A DNA stretch of 64,000 nucleotides, from contig JBDHZV010000002.1 in the NCBI GenBank assembly GCA_039812125.1, forward strand, positions 1 to 64,000, given 5' to 3'. Below, in pieces: positions 17,988 to 28,183 of the stretch. Position numbers and translations under genes: made by a program. The DNA comes from Prado023 sp039812125. GTDB lineage: Bacteria > Actinomycetota > Actinomycetes > S36-B12 > CAIYMF01. Within the stretch, counting starts at the first letter, position 1; each line of letters starts with the position of its first letter. The notes beneath the pieces were generated by a model. It was not told where the DNA came from and searched no databases. It was given only the letters and a program-made list of their open reading frames with translations.

Positions 17988-18985
17988 TGATGGGCGAGGT
18001 TCTCCTCGAGGTCGAGGACCTGTTCGTGGAGTTCAGCACCCGGGACGGGGTGGCACGCGCCGTCAACGGCGTGTCCTTCACCGTCGAGCGGGGCCAGACG
18101 ATCGCCATCCTCGGCGAGTCCGGCTCCGGCAAGTCGGTCACCGCCCAGGCCGTCATGGGCATCCTCGACACGCCACCGGCCCGCATCGCGGGCGGTTCGA
18201 TCCGGCTGCAGGGCCTGGAGCTCGTCGGGCTGCCCGAGGCCCAGTACCGCGAGATCCGCGGGCGCCAGATCGCGATGATCTTCCAGGACGCGCTGTCGGC
18301 GCTCAACCCGGTCATCAGCGTGGGCGAGCAGATCGCCGAGATGTTCCGCATCCACCAGGGCCTGGATCGGCGCTCCGCCCGGGACCATGCGATCCAGGTG
18401 ATGAAGCGCGTGCGGATCCCGGCCGCTGAGGAGCGGTTCTCCAACTACCCGCACGAGTTCTCCGGCGGCATGCGCCAGCGCATCATGATCGCGATGATGA
18501 TCGCGCTCAAGCCCCTCGTGCTGATCGCGGACGAGCCGACGACGGCCCTCGACGTCACGGTCCAGGCCCAGATCATGGACCTGCTGGCCGAGCTCAAGGA
18601 GGAGACCAACATGGGTCTCATCCTGATCACCCACGACCTGGGCGTCGTGGCCGACGTCTCGGAGCGGATCCTGGTGATGTACGCCGGGCGGACCATGGAG
18701 CGCGGGTCGGTCGACGAGATCTACACCAACACCGCCAACCCGTACACGTACGGCCTGCTGCAGTCCATCCCCAAGATCGACCAGAAGCTGTCCCGGCTGC
18801 CCGCGATCCCCGGCCTGCCCCCCAGCCTGTACCGCGTCCCCCCGGGGTGCGCGTTCAACCCGCGGTGCCCGAGGGCGACCGACCAGTGCCGCCAGGGCGA
18901 CCCGCCCCCGCTCGAGATGGTCTCGCCCGACCACGCCAGCCGCTGCTGGTACGCGACGGAGGTGCTCGCCCATGGCATCCAGTAG
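17987..18985 (+). CDS. Peptide ABC transporter ATPase (DppD type)
   Basis: A 332-residue ATPase with all catalytic motifs intact: Walker A GESGSGKS, Q-loop in IFQDALSALNP, signature FSGGMRQR, Walker B VLIADEPT and H-loop ITHD. The C-terminal oligopeptide/dipeptide domain carries the cysteine pattern CAFNPRCP...C...C. It supplies ATP hydrolysis for peptide import together with the following ATPase. Two adjacent ATGs (17987, 17990) follow a GGAGG site overlapping the upstream stop. Confidence 0.94.
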   Translation: MMGEVLLEVEDLFVEFSTRDGVARAVNGVSFTVERGQTIAILGESGSGKSVTAQAVMGILDTPPARIAGGSIRLQGLELVGLPEAQYREIRGRQIAMIFQDALSALNPVISVGEQIAEMFRIHQGLDRRSARDHAIQVMKRVRIPAAEERFSNYPHEFSGGMRQRIMIAMMIALKPLVLIADEPTTALDVTVQAQIMDLLAELKEETNMGLILITHDLGVVADVSERILVMYAGRTMERGSVDEIYTNTANPYTYGLLQSIPKIDQKLSRLPAIPGLPPSLYRVPPGCAFNPRCPRATDQCRQGDPPPLEMVSPDHASRCWYATEVLAHGIQ

Positions 18986-20045
18986 CCCGACCCGGGTGAT
19001 CGAGGCCACGGACCTCGTGCGGCACTACCCCATCACCCGGGGCATCGTGTTCAAGAAGCAGATCGGCACGGTGCGGGCCGTGGACGGGGTCAGCCTGCAC
19101 CTCGACGCGGGGGAGACCCTGGCGATCGTGGGCGAGAGCGGGTGCGGGAAGTCCACCACCGGGCGGCTGCTGATGGGGCTGGAGCCACCGACGTCGGGGT
19201 CCATCCGCATCAACGGCGACGAGATCACCACGCTCAACGCGCGGGAGATGCGCGCCAAGCGACGCGACATCCAGATCATCCTGCAGGACCCGTACACGTC
19301 GCTGAACCCCCGGATGACGGTCGGGTCGATCATCGGTGAGCCGTTCGACATCCATCCGGACGCGCTGCCGGCCGGGACGACCAGGAAGGCGGCCGTGGCC
19401 GCCCTGATGGACCAGGTCGGGCTCAACCCCGAGTTCGTCAACCGCTACCCCCACCAGTTCTCCGGTGGGCAGCGCCAGCGGATCGGCGTCGCCCGCGCCC
19501 TGGCCCTCAAGCCGCGCATCATCGTCGCCGACGAGCCGGTCTCCGCCCTGGACGTCTCGGTGCAGGCCCAGGTCATCAACCTGCTGTTCGACCTGCGCGA
19601 CCAGCTCCAGCTGTCCTACGTCTTCATCAGCCACGACCTCGCGGTCGTGCGCCAGATCGCTGACCGCATCGCCGTCATGTACCTGGGCAAGATCGTGGAG
19701 TCCGGGCCACAGGACCGGATGTACGGCGCCCCCGCGCACCCGTACACGCGTGCCCTGCTGTCGGCGGTCCCGCTGCCCGACCCTGAGGCCCAGCGAGCCC
19801 GCACCCGCATCGAGCTCGTCGGTGACGTGCCCAGCCCGGCCAACCCCCCGTCCGGCTGCCGGTTCCGCACCCGCTGCTGGAAGGCGCAGGACATCTGCGC
19901 CGCGCAGGAGCCGCTGCTGCGCGAGATCGCACCCGGCCAGCAGGTCGCCTGCCACTTCCCGGAGGAGGCGCAGGCGGGCTGGGAGGACAGCCGGGCCGTC
20001 GGCGGCGAGGTGCTGCCGGAGACGCAGGTGACCGGCTCGGACTGA
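18972..20045 (+). CDS. Peptide ABC transporter ATPase (DppF/OppF type)
   Basis: A 357-residue ATPase, the second of the heterodimer. Walker A GESGCGKST, Q-loop ILQDPYTSLNP, signature FSGGQRQR, Walker B IIVADEPVSALD and H-loop ISHDL are all canonical. The C-terminal domain has the SGCRFRTRC...C...ACHF cysteine motif. Its start overlaps the end of the preceding ATPase gene by 14 nt. A paralogue without catalytic residues follows 95 nt downstream. Confidence 0.94.
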   Translation: MASSSPTRVIEATDLVRHYPITRGIVFKKQIGTVRAVDGVSLHLDAGETLAIVGESGCGKSTTGRLLMGLEPPTSGSIRINGDEITTLNAREMRAKRRDIQIILQDPYTSLNPRMTVGSIIGEPFDIHPDALPAGTTRKAAVAALMDQVGLNPEFVNRYPHQFSGGQRQRIGVARALALKPRIIVADEPVSALDVSVQAQVINLLFDLRDQLQLSYVFISHDLAVVRQIADRIAVMYLGKIVESGPQDRMYGAPAHPYTRALLSAVPLPDPEAQRARTRIELVGDVPSPANPPSGCRFRTRCWKAQDICAAQEPLLREIAPGQQVACHFPEEAQAGWEDSRAVGGEVLPETQVTGSD

Positions 20046-20063
20046 TCGCTCCCCGGCGGCGCT

Positions 20064-20095
20064 GCCCCGCGAGTCTCCCCACGATCGGGCGGGGC
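20064..20095 (+). terminator. Weak hairpin after the peptide ABC operon
   Basis: GCCCCGC (20064-20070) pairs with GCGGGGC (20089-20095) across an 18-nt loop in the 95-nt gap between the intact ATPase gene and its degenerate paralogue. No T-run follows; termination may be partial. Confidence 0.3.
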
Positions 20096-20140
20096 GGGGG
20101 GCAGGATGGAGCGCGTCGTCGTCGGCCCCGGGAGGTGCCC

Positions 20141-21139
20141 ATGTCCGATCGCCCCGAGCCGCTGCTGTCCGCCGTGGGCCTGGTGCGCGAGCTGCCGGTG
20201 CGGGCATGGTGGCAGCGCGGCCGCACCGGGGTCCTGGCTGTCGACGGCCTCGACCTGGAGGTGCACGAGCGCGAGGTCGTCGCCGTGACCGGCGTGGCGG
20301 GCTCGGGCAGGACGACGCTGGGCCGCCTGCTGTCCGGGGACCTGTCGCCCTCTGGAGGTCGGGTGCTCGTCGACGGGCAGGCCCTCGCGGACGCCCCGTC
20401 GGGCAGCGTGGTGCTGCTGCCCCTGCCCACTGCGGCACGACTGCCCCGCCGTGCGACTGCGGGTGCGCTGCTGTTCCCGGCCGACGGGTCGCTGTCGCGC
20501 GCCGCGCTGGTCGCCCAGCTGGCCGAGCGAGTGGGGGTGACCCCGGACCTCCTCGACCGCCGCATCGACCACCTGGCCTCCGACGAGCGTCGGGCAGTGC
20601 TCGTCGCCCTTGCGCTGGGAGCCCTCCCGCGCCTGGTCGTCCTGGACGGCGAGACCGACGTCGACCCCGGCCTGCGTGCGGGCATCCAGGGGGCCCTGGG
20701 GCTGCTGCGTGAGCAGGTCGGCACGGCTGTGGTCGTCCTGGCCGCTGCCGGGGAGCCGATGCCGCAGGCGGACCGCCTGGTCGTGCTCGACTCGGGGCGG
20801 ATCGTGGAGGATGGCGCGCCGGGCGACCTCGCCCGCCAGGCGCTGCACCCGCTGTCCGACCGACTCCTGTCCGGTCCTCGCGACGCCACCGGTCCCGCGG
20901 CCGGGACGCCGGGACGGGCCGAGCAGGCCCCCACCGGCTGCGCCTATCGCGATCGCTGCGCCCTGGCCCAGGACGTCTGCGCTTCCGCCCGGCCCCGGCT
21001 GGAGCGCCCGCTCGGCGCGAGCCATCGGGTGGCCTGCCATTTCCCGCTGCACCTGCGGGTCCCGGACCCCGCAGGTCCGGGACGCGTGATCGTCCTGCCC
21101 GACGCCGAGCCCACGGCCTGGGAGTTCGCGCGCGACTGA
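20141..21139 (+). CDS. Degenerate DppF-like ABC protein (pseudo-ATPase)
   Basis: A 332-residue protein aligning end to end with the upstream DppF-type ATPase but stripped of catalysis. Walker A is GVAGSGRTT (Lys to Arg at 57). The Q-loop glutamine is lost (LLPLPT for ILQDPY). The signature is LASDERRAV instead of FSGGQRQR. Walker B reads VVLDGET (Glu after Asp replaced by Gly). The H-loop His is replaced by Ala (VLAAAGEP). The C-terminal cysteine motif TGCAYRDRC...C...ACHF is kept. The frame is full length with an ATG and GGAGG site, so it looks maintained rather than decaying. It may be a regulatory partner of the transporter (inference). Confidence 0.75.
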   Translation: MSDRPEPLLSAVGLVRELPVRAWWQRGRTGVLAVDGLDLEVHEREVVAVTGVAGSGRTTLGRLLSGDLSPSGGRVLVDGQALADAPSGSVVLLPLPTAARLPRRATAGALLFPADGSLSRAALVAQLAERVGVTPDLLDRRIDHLASDERRAVLVALALGALPRLVVLDGETDVDPGLRAGIQGALGLLREQVGTAVVVLAAAGEPMPQADRLVVLDSGRIVEDGAPGDLARQALHPLSDRLLSGPRDATGPAAGTPGRAEQAPTGCAYRDRCALAQDVCASARPRLERPLGASHRVACHFPLHLRVPDPAGPGRVIVLPDAEPTAWEFARD

Positions 21140-21218
21140 CCCGTGGGACCCGGGGCGGCTCGGGGTGGCGCACCTGCCGCGGCCGGTCGGACGCGCTGCC
21201 GGTGCGGCCGTGCCCCGC

Positions 21219-21224
21219 TAGCCT
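21219..21224 (+). promoter_or_regulatory. -10 hexamer TAGCCT, leaderless start of mshB
   Basis: TAGCCT is followed by 6 nt and then ATG 21231. There is no ribosome-binding site in the gap, consistent with a leaderless message. Confidence 0.5.
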
Positions 21225-21230
21225 CGGCCC

Positions 21231-22127
21231 ATGCCCAGTCCCGCTCAAGTGCCCCTCCTGTTCGTCCACGCCCATCCCGACGACGAGACCATCGCCACCG
21301 GGGCGACGATGGCACGGTACGCGGCCGACCCCCGGGCGCACGTCACCCTGGTCACCTGCACCTCAGGGGAGGAGGGCGAGATCCTGGTCCCGGCGCTGGC
21401 CCACCTGGCAGCCGACCAGGACGACTCCCTGGGCGCGCACCGTCGCGGGGAGCTGGCTGCTGCGATGGCTGCCCTGGGGGTCACGGACTGGCGGTTGCTC
21501 GGGGGGGAGGGCCGCTACCGGGACTCCGGCATGATCGGCACCCCGCCCAACCAGCGGTCGGACTGCTTCTGGCGCGCCGACCTGCTGGAGGCCGCGTCAC
21601 ACCTGGTCGCAGTGATCCGGCAGGTGCGTCCTCGCGTCCTGGTCACCTACGACGAGGTCGGGGGATACGGCCACCCCGACCACATCCAGGCCCACCGGAT
21701 CGCCACCTATGCCACCGCGCTGGCCGCGGCGCCGTCGTTCCGCGCGGACCTCGGTCCCGCGCACCGCATCGACAAGGTGTACTGGTCGGCGTTCCCCCGC
21801 TCGGTGCTGAGGGAGGGCATCGACGCGCTGCGCGCCGCCGGACAGACCACCGGGTTCGCCGCCATGGACCCCGACGACCTGCCGTTCGCCGTCGACGACG
21901 CCCTGATCACCACGGCGATCGACGGCAGCAACGTCCATGCCGCCAAGCTCGCAGCGATGCGTGCCCACGCGACCCAGATCTCGGTGGCGGACGGGTTCTT
22001 CGCCCTGAGCAACAACCTGGGCTCGCCGGCCCTGAGCACGGAGTTCTTCCGGCTGGTGTCGGGCACGCCGGGCTCGCCCGGCCCGCACGGGTGGGAGACC
22101 GACCTGCTGGCCGGGCTCACCGGCTGA
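21231..22127 (+). CDS. mshB: N-acetyl-GlcN-inositol deacetylase of mycothiol biosynthesis
   Basis: A 298-residue PIG-L-fold zinc deacetylase. AHPDDE (14-19) and GGYGHPDHIQAH are the two metal-binding motifs. The length and the intermediate PPNQRSDCFWRADL segment match MshB, which removes acetyl from GlcNAc-inositol before cysteine ligation by MshC. Mycothiol is the main actinobacterial low-molecular-weight thiol, so this gene marks the lineage. The intact motifs contrast with the degenerate PIG-L protein at 11205. The closely related mycothiol S-conjugate amidase (Mca) is the main alternative. Confidence 0.85.
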   Translation: MPSPAQVPLLFVHAHPDDETIATGATMARYAADPRAHVTLVTCTSGEEGEILVPALAHLAADQDDSLGAHRRGELAAAMAALGVTDWRLLGGEGRYRDSGMIGTPPNQRSDCFWRADLLEAASHLVAVIRQVRPRVLVTYDEVGGYGHPDHIQAHRIATYATALAAAPSFRADLGPAHRIDKVYWSAFPRSVLREGIDALRAAGQTTGFAAMDPDDLPFAVDDALITTAIDGSNVHAAKLAAMRAHATQISVADGFFALSNNLGSPALSTEFFRLVSGTPGSPGPHGWETDLLAGLTG

Positions 22128-22148
22128 CCGGCGCGACGCCCGGGCCTG

Positions 22149-22892
22149 CTAGAGCTCGGCCACCGCCATGGCGGCCCCGGCGATGCCGGCCTGGTTCTCC
22201 AGCGTGGCCGGGACGAGCTCGGCGTTGATCGACAGCAGCGGCAGGAACTTCGCATGCTTGCGGCTGACCCCGCCGCCGACGATGATCAGGTCCGGCGAGA
22301 ACAGGAAGTCCAGGGTCTCGTAGTAGCGCTGCAGGCGCGGTGCCCACTCCTTGTAGGTCAGGCCCTCACGCTCCTTGGCCGCAGCCGAGGCCCGGGTCTC
22401 GGCATCCACCCCGTCGACCTCCAGGTGGCCCAGCTCCGTGTTCGGGACCAGCTTGCCGTCCAGGAACATGGCCGACCCGATGCCGGTGCCCAGGGTGGTC
22501 ACGATCACGACCCCCTCGCGGCCCTTGCCCGCTCCGAAGTCCATCTCGGCCAGACCGGCGGCGTCGGCGTCGTTGAGGACGGCGACCTTCTGCCCGCAGC
22601 GCTGCGCCAGGATGCCGGCGAAGTCCACTCCGAGCCAGTGGCTGCCCAGGTTGGCCGCCGAGTGCAGCACGCCGTGCTTGACGATGCCGGGGAAGGTGCA
22701 GCCGAACGGGCCGTCCCAGTCACCCATGGCGACCACGTCCAGGACCGTCTGGACCACCTCGTCGATGTCGTACGAGCGCGGCGTGGGGATCTTGTACCGC
22801 TCGCTGGCCAGCTCCCCGGTGGCCAGGTCGACCCGCGCTCCCTTGATCCCGCTGCCGCCGATGTCCACGCCGAAGCCGATTCCTGGGGTCAT
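22149..22892 (-). CDS. ppgK: Polyphosphate glucokinase (ROK family)
   Basis: A 247-residue sugar kinase. DIGGSGIKGA is the phosphate-binding loop, LNDADAAGLAE carries the catalytic aspartate, and LGTGIGSA completes the site. The absence of the ROK zinc-cysteine motif and the length of about 250 match actinobacterial PpgK, which phosphorylates glucose with polyphosphate or ATP. ATG 22892 is 6 nt downstream of a near-consensus TACAAT, so the mRNA is probably leaderless. It is divergent from the FtsH-like gene and convergent with mshB. Confidence 0.9.
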   Translation of the reverse strand: MTPGIGFGVDIGGSGIKGARVDLATGELASERYKIPTPRSYDIDEVVQTVLDVVAMGDWDGPFGCTFPGIVKHGVLHSAANLGSHWLGVDFAGILAQRCGQKVAVLNDADAAGLAEMDFGAGKGREGVVIVTTLGTGIGSAMFLDGKLVPNTELGHLEVDGVDAETRASAAAKEREGLTYKEWAPRLQRYYETLDFLFSPDLIIVGGGVSRKHAKFLPLLSINAELVPATLENQAGIAGAAMAVAEL

Positions 22893-22898
22893 GGGGGG

Positions 22899-22904
22899 AT
22901 TGTA
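22899..22904 (-). promoter_or_regulatory. -10 hexamer TACAAT, leaderless start of ppgK
   Basis: The minus strand reads TACAAT, six C residues, then ATG 22892. This is the closest match to the -10 consensus in the window. Confidence 0.55.
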
Positions 22905-23093
22905 GGGTCTGGGCTCCCGGCCACGCAGGCCGTGGCCGGTCCGACGGCGGGCCTGCTGCCCGGCGTGCCGACAGCCTGCCCGGGGCTGGCCGGCGACCGC
23001 GCGGGGGGTTGGTCCGATCGTGTGAAGTGGCCCGGTCCCGCTCAACCCGGCGGTCGCGCCTCCGGCACCATGGCGGCACAGGAGGTCGTGCTG

Positions 23094-24983
23094 ATGCCGA
23101 TGCTGGACGATGCCGGGGCCGGTCGCATGCCATTGTCGGCAAGCGACGTGGGAGCGGCCCGGGAGCGCGCCCGCGCCCGCCGCCTGGGGTGGATCGCGCT
23201 GCTGCTGGCGCTCCCCGGCGCCTGGCTGTGGTTCCGCATCATCACCGGCGAACCGGTGGACGTCACGGCGCTGTCCCTGCCGCAGATCGACCCGTTCCTG
23301 CTGATCGTCTTCCTGTTCTTCGCCGTCATGGCCTTCTCGGTGCTCGGGATGACACTGTTCGCCGGTCGCAGCCCGCACCTGACCGTGCGTCCCGAGCAGA
23401 TCGACGTCCGCCTCGACGACGTCAAGGGCATCGACCCGGTCAAGGCCGACGTGGTGCGATCGCTGAACCTGTTCCTGGCCCATCGGGCCTTCCGCGACCA
23501 GATGGGCGGCACCCCCCGCCGCGGGCTGCTCTTCGAGGGCGCTCCCGGAACGGGCAAGACCTACCTGGCCAAGGCGATGGCCGCCGAGGCCGGCGTGCCG
23601 TTCCTGTTCGTGTCCGCCACGAGCTTCCAGTCGATGTACTACGGGGCCACCGCCCGCAAGATCCGCTCCTACTTCAAGGCGCTGCGCCGGGCCGCCCGCC
23701 AGGAGGGCGGCGCCATCGGCTTCATCGAGGAGATCGACGCCATCGCCACCACCCGGCAGGGGATGGCCTCCGCGGCCACGGCCGTGGCCCCGACCACCAC
23801 CGCGCCGCTGGCCTGCGGCGGCCTGTGCGGCCTGCCGGCCACGGGCAAGGCGCCCGGCGGTCCCGTGATCAACCGGGTGGTGTCCGAGGGCACCGGGGGC
23901 GTCGTCAACGAGCTGCTGGTGCAGATGCAGTCGTTCGACCAGCCGGACGGGTGGTCCCGGCTGACGGCCTGGGTGGTCGATCGCGTGAACCTGCTGCTGC
24001 CGGTCGGCCGGCAGCTGCGCCGCCCGGTCCCGGACCCCTCGACGATCCTGCTCATCGCGGCCACCAACCGGGCCGACAACCTCGACCCGGCGCTGCTGCG
24101 CCCCGGCCGGTTCGATCGGCGGTTGACCTTCGAGCCGCCCACGCGCGCGGGCCGCCTCGAGCTGATCGAGCACGTCCTGGTCCGCCGGGCGCACGATCCG
24201 GAGCTGGACGACCCGGAGATCCGCGCCGGCATCGCCGCGGTGATGCAGGGCTACACCCCCGTGATGATCGAGCACGTCTTCGACGAGGCGCTGGTCAGCG
24301 CCCTGCGGTGCGGGCGGCACGCCATGAACCGCTCCGACGTCGAGACCGCCCGGCTGACCGAGGAGATCGGGCTGGGCCAGCCCGTGGCCTACACCTCCCA
24401 CGAGGCGCGCCTGATCGCCACCCACGAGTCCGGGCACGCCGCGATGGCCCACCTGGTGGCGCCGCTGCGCCGACTCGAGGTCCTCAGCATGATCAAGCGC
24501 CGGGACGCCCTGGGCATGCTGGCCCACGGCGACTCCGAGGAGGTCTACACGCGGTCCTCGTCCGAGCTGCGGGCGCTGATCCAGATCGCCATGGGAGGCA
24601 TGGTCGCCGAGGAGCTCTTCTTCGGCGACACGTCGACCGGTCCGGCCGGCGACCTGGCCTACGCGACCACTGTGGCCGCCCAGATGGTCGGAGCCTCGGG
24701 GATGGCCGGGTCGCTGATCAGCCTGTCAGCGGTGCAGCACGGCGTCCTGTCGGACTCCAACCTGGTCGGACGGGTGCTGGCTGACCCGGCGGGGCGGGAG
24801 GCGGTCGAGGCCATCCTCGACGAGCAGCGGGAGGTGGCCCGCAGGCTGCTGCGCAGCCACCGGCACGTCGTGGCGGCGCTGCGCGACGCCCTGCTGGAGC
24901 GCCACGAGCTGGTGGGCCGCGAGATCCTCGACGTCATCGAGGGCGCCGCGATCGACCTGCGCGACACGAGCCCCACGCGATAG
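23094..24983 (+). CDS. FtsH-like membrane AAA protease with AAA-domain insertions
   Basis: A 629-residue protein with two N-terminal membrane helices (about 31-50 and 67-90), an AAA domain and an M41 peptidase domain. Walker A GAPGTGKT is at 149-156, Walker B IGFIEEID at 208-215, sensor-1 in IAATN at 321-325, LLRPGRFDRR follows, the zinc motif HESGH is at 444-448, and a candidate third ligand is D520. Two stretches absent from E. coli FtsH lie within the AAA core: about 222-268 (Ala/Thr/Gly-rich, two Cys) and about 286-316. The loop between membrane helices is also shorter. ATG 23094 has GGAGG 8 nt upstream. Its role in membrane protein quality control is inferred from family. Confidence 0.82.
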   Translation: MPMLDDAGAGRMPLSASDVGAARERARARRLGWIALLLALPGAWLWFRIITGEPVDVTALSLPQIDPFLLIVFLFFAVMAFSVLGMTLFAGRSPHLTVRPEQIDVRLDDVKGIDPVKADVVRSLNLFLAHRAFRDQMGGTPRRGLLFEGAPGTGKTYLAKAMAAEAGVPFLFVSATSFQSMYYGATARKIRSYFKALRRAARQEGGAIGFIEEIDAIATTRQGMASAATAVAPTTTAPLACGGLCGLPATGKAPGGPVINRVVSEGTGGVVNELLVQMQSFDQPDGWSRLTAWVVDRVNLLLPVGRQLRRPVPDPSTILLIAATNRADNLDPALLRPGRFDRRLTFEPPTRAGRLELIEHVLVRRAHDPELDDPEIRAGIAAVMQGYTPVMIEHVFDEALVSALRCGRHAMNRSDVETARLTEEIGLGQPVAYTSHEARLIATHESGHAAMAHLVAPLRRLEVLSMIKRRDALGMLAHGDSEEVYTRSSSELRALIQIAMGGMVAEELFFGDTSTGPAGDLAYATTVAAQMVGASGMAGSLISLSAVQHGVLSDSNLVGRVLADPAGREAVEAILDEQREVARRLLRSHRHVVAALRDALLERHELVGREILDVIEGAAIDLRDTSPTR

Positions 24984-24989
24984 GCGGGC

Positions 24990-26264
<1,275 letters not shown>

Positions 26265-26311
26265 GCGGATCCTCTCGACAAGGGCCACCACGTCGGCCGC
26301 AGATGCGGCAC

Positions 26312-26317
26312 AGAATA
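26312..26317 (-). promoter_or_regulatory. -10 hexamer TATTCT upstream of gltA
   Basis: On the minus strand TATTCT lies 47 nt upstream of ATG 26264, leaving room for a conventional leader with a ribosome-binding site. Confidence 0.4.
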
Positions 26318-26430
26318 CCCAGAGGTGACGGGGCGGGCCCCCGGGCGAGGGGGTGGCCCTGTCGCGAAACCATGTGAGCGGTGCAGGGGGTGGCCGGCGT
26401 CCCGGCCGGCGGACGGTGTTCTATGTGCAC

Positions 26431-27075
26431 ATGCGCCTGGACCATGTCTCGTACGCCGCCCCTGCCGAGCACCTCGCCGACACCGTGCAGCGGATCGGGT
26501 CGGCCGTGGGCGCGTCGTTCGTCGACGGGGGCATCCACCCGCGGTTCGGGACCCGCAACTTCGTCCTGCCGCTGGCCGGCGGAACGTACATCGAGGTCGT
26601 GGCGGCGCTGGACCATCCCGCCGCGGAGTCGGCCCCGTTCGGCCGCGCGGTCGCGCGCCGGGCGGCCGAGGGTGGCGGCTGGCTCGGCTGGGTCGTCGCG
26701 GTCTCCGACATGGGCCGGGTGGAGGCCCGGCTCGGCCGCCCGGCGGTCCCCGGTCACCGGATCCGCCCGGACGGCTTCGACCTGACCTGGCGCCAGCTCG
26801 GCATCCTGGACACGATGGCCGATCCGCAGCTGCCCTACTTCGTGGCGTGGGACGTCGACCCGGCGCACCACCCGTCGGCCGGCGGGCACGACGCCGTCAT
26901 CGCCGAACTGGAGATCGCCGGGTCGCCGGAGCGCATCTCGGCCTGGCTCGGCGAGCCGGCGAACCATCCCCTCGACGAGGTCGAGGTCCACTGGCTCGAC
27001 GAGTCCGACCCGGCCGGACCCGGCCTGGTCGCCGTCACCCTGCACACGCCGCGTGGTCCGGTGCGCGTCGACTGA
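26431..27075 (+). CDS. VOC (glyoxalase-like) superfamily protein
   Basis: A 214-residue protein starting MRLDHVSYA, the typical first strand of glyoxalase/dioxygenase (VOC) domains with a potential metal-binding His. A second motif is GTRNFVLPLAGGTYIEVVAAL, whose TYIEVV carries the Glu-type position. The rest matches Glyoxalase_3-like proteins with two beta-alpha-beta modules. No reaction can be assigned. ATG 26431 is chosen; an upstream GTG (26425) is possible. It faces away from gltA. Confidence 0.7.
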   Translation: MRLDHVSYAAPAEHLADTVQRIGSAVGASFVDGGIHPRFGTRNFVLPLAGGTYIEVVAALDHPAAESAPFGRAVARRAAEGGGWLGWVVAVSDMGRVEARLGRPAVPGHRIRPDGFDLTWRQLGILDTMADPQLPYFVAWDVDPAHHPSAGGHDAVIAELEIAGSPERISAWLGEPANHPLDEVEVHWLDESDPAGPGLVAVTLHTPRGPVRVD

Positions 27076-27103
27076 GTGCGACCCCGCAGGCCCGGGCGGC
27101 AGC

Positions 27104-28183
27104 TCAGGGCACCAGCCGCCCGGCAGCCGCCTCGACGCGCTCGTCGGTCGCGGTGAGCGCCACCCGCACGTGCTGGCCGCCTGCGCGGCCGTAGAACTCG
27201 CCGGGGGCCACGAGGATCCCCCGCTCGGCCAGCCAGTCGACGGTGTCCCAGCACGGCTCGTCCCGGGTCGCCCACAGGTACAGGCCGGCCTCGGAGTGCT
27301 CGATGCGCAGCCCCGCCTCCGTGAGCGCGGCGTGCAGGACCTCGCGTCGGGCCCGGTACCGGGCGCGCTGCTGCGCCACGTGCGTGTCATCGCCGAGCGC
27401 CGCGACGGCTGCGGCCTGCACCGGCCCGGGGACGATCATCCCGGCGTGCTTGCGCACCTCGAGCAGTTGCGCCACCACGGTGGGGTCACCGGCGACGAAT
27501 CCGAACCGGTAGCCCGCGAGGTTGGAGCGCTTCGACAGCGAGTGCAGCGCGAGCACGCCGGTCGGGTCGCCCCCGCACACGGCCGGGTCCAGGACCGACA
27601 CCGGCTGGGCGGTCCAGGGCAGCTCGAAGTAGCACTCGTCGGACACGACGAGGGCGCCGCGCGACCGGGCCCAGTCGACGACCTTGGCCATGTGCTCGGC
27701 CGGCAGCACCCGTCCGGTCGGGTTGCTGGGGGAGTTCAACCACACCAGGCGCACGGGGGCGGGCCCCACCGCGGTCAGCGCGTCCGTGGCCAGCACCTGC
27801 GCGCCGGCCAGGCGAGCGCCGACGTCGTAGGTCGGGTAGGCCAGCTCCGGGATGACGACGCGGTCGCGCGGCCCGAGACCCAGCAGGGTGGGCAGCCAGG
27901 CCACGAGCTCCTTCGTGCCGATGGTCGGCAGCACGTCCACGTCATCGGGGGCGTGCAGCACTCGTCCCACCCAGGTCCGGATCGCTGCGCGGGTGGCCGG
28001 AGCACCAGTGGTCAGCGGGTATCCGGGGGCGTTGCTCGCCGCCTCGAGCGCCCGCGCCACCACCGCGGGCGTGGGGTCGACGGGTGTGCCGATCGACAGG
28101 TCGACGATCCCGTCCGGGTGCTCCCGGGCGCGAGCGGCGTACGGCGCCAACCGGTCCCAGGGGAAGTCAGGCAGCGCTCTCAG
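27104..28183 (-). CDS. dapC: Succinyldiaminopimelate aminotransferase (class I/II)
   Basis: A 359-residue PLP aminotransferase. LPDFPWD at the N-terminus and LSIGTPVDPTP are characteristic of actinobacterial DapC; NSPSNPTG and SLSKRSNLAGYR (PLP lysine in SLSK) are the family motifs. It makes succinyl-amino-ketopimelate/succinyl-DAP in the succinylase lysine route, together with dapD and dapE nearby. No ATG, GTG or TTG lies between the ferredoxin stop and the conserved LPDFPWD. The best start is CTG 28183, overlapping that stop as CTGA and 8 nt after AGGAG. Confidence 0.9.
   Translation of the reverse strand: MRALPDFPWDRLAPYAARAREHPDGIVDLSIGTPVDPTPAVVARALEAASNAPGYPLTTGAPATRAAIRTWVGRVLHAPDDVDVLPTIGTKELVAWLPTLLGLGPRDRVVIPELAYPTYDVGARLAGAQVLATDALTAVGPAPVRLVWLNSPSNPTGRVLPAEHMAKVVDWARSRGALVVSDECYFELPWTAQPVSVLDPAVCGGDPTGVLALHSLSKRSNLAGYRFGFVAGDPTVVAQLLEVRKHAGMIVPGPVQAAAVAALGDDTHVAQQRARYRARREVLHAALTEAGLRIEHSEAGLYLWATRDEPCWDTVDWLAERGILVAPGEFYGRAGGQHVRVALTATDERVEAAAGRLVP

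Noticed and set aside
18855..21341. 828-residue antisense frame across the ATPase genes
   Set aside because: Composition is Arg/Pro/Gly-dominated and it spans three recognised plus-strand genes.
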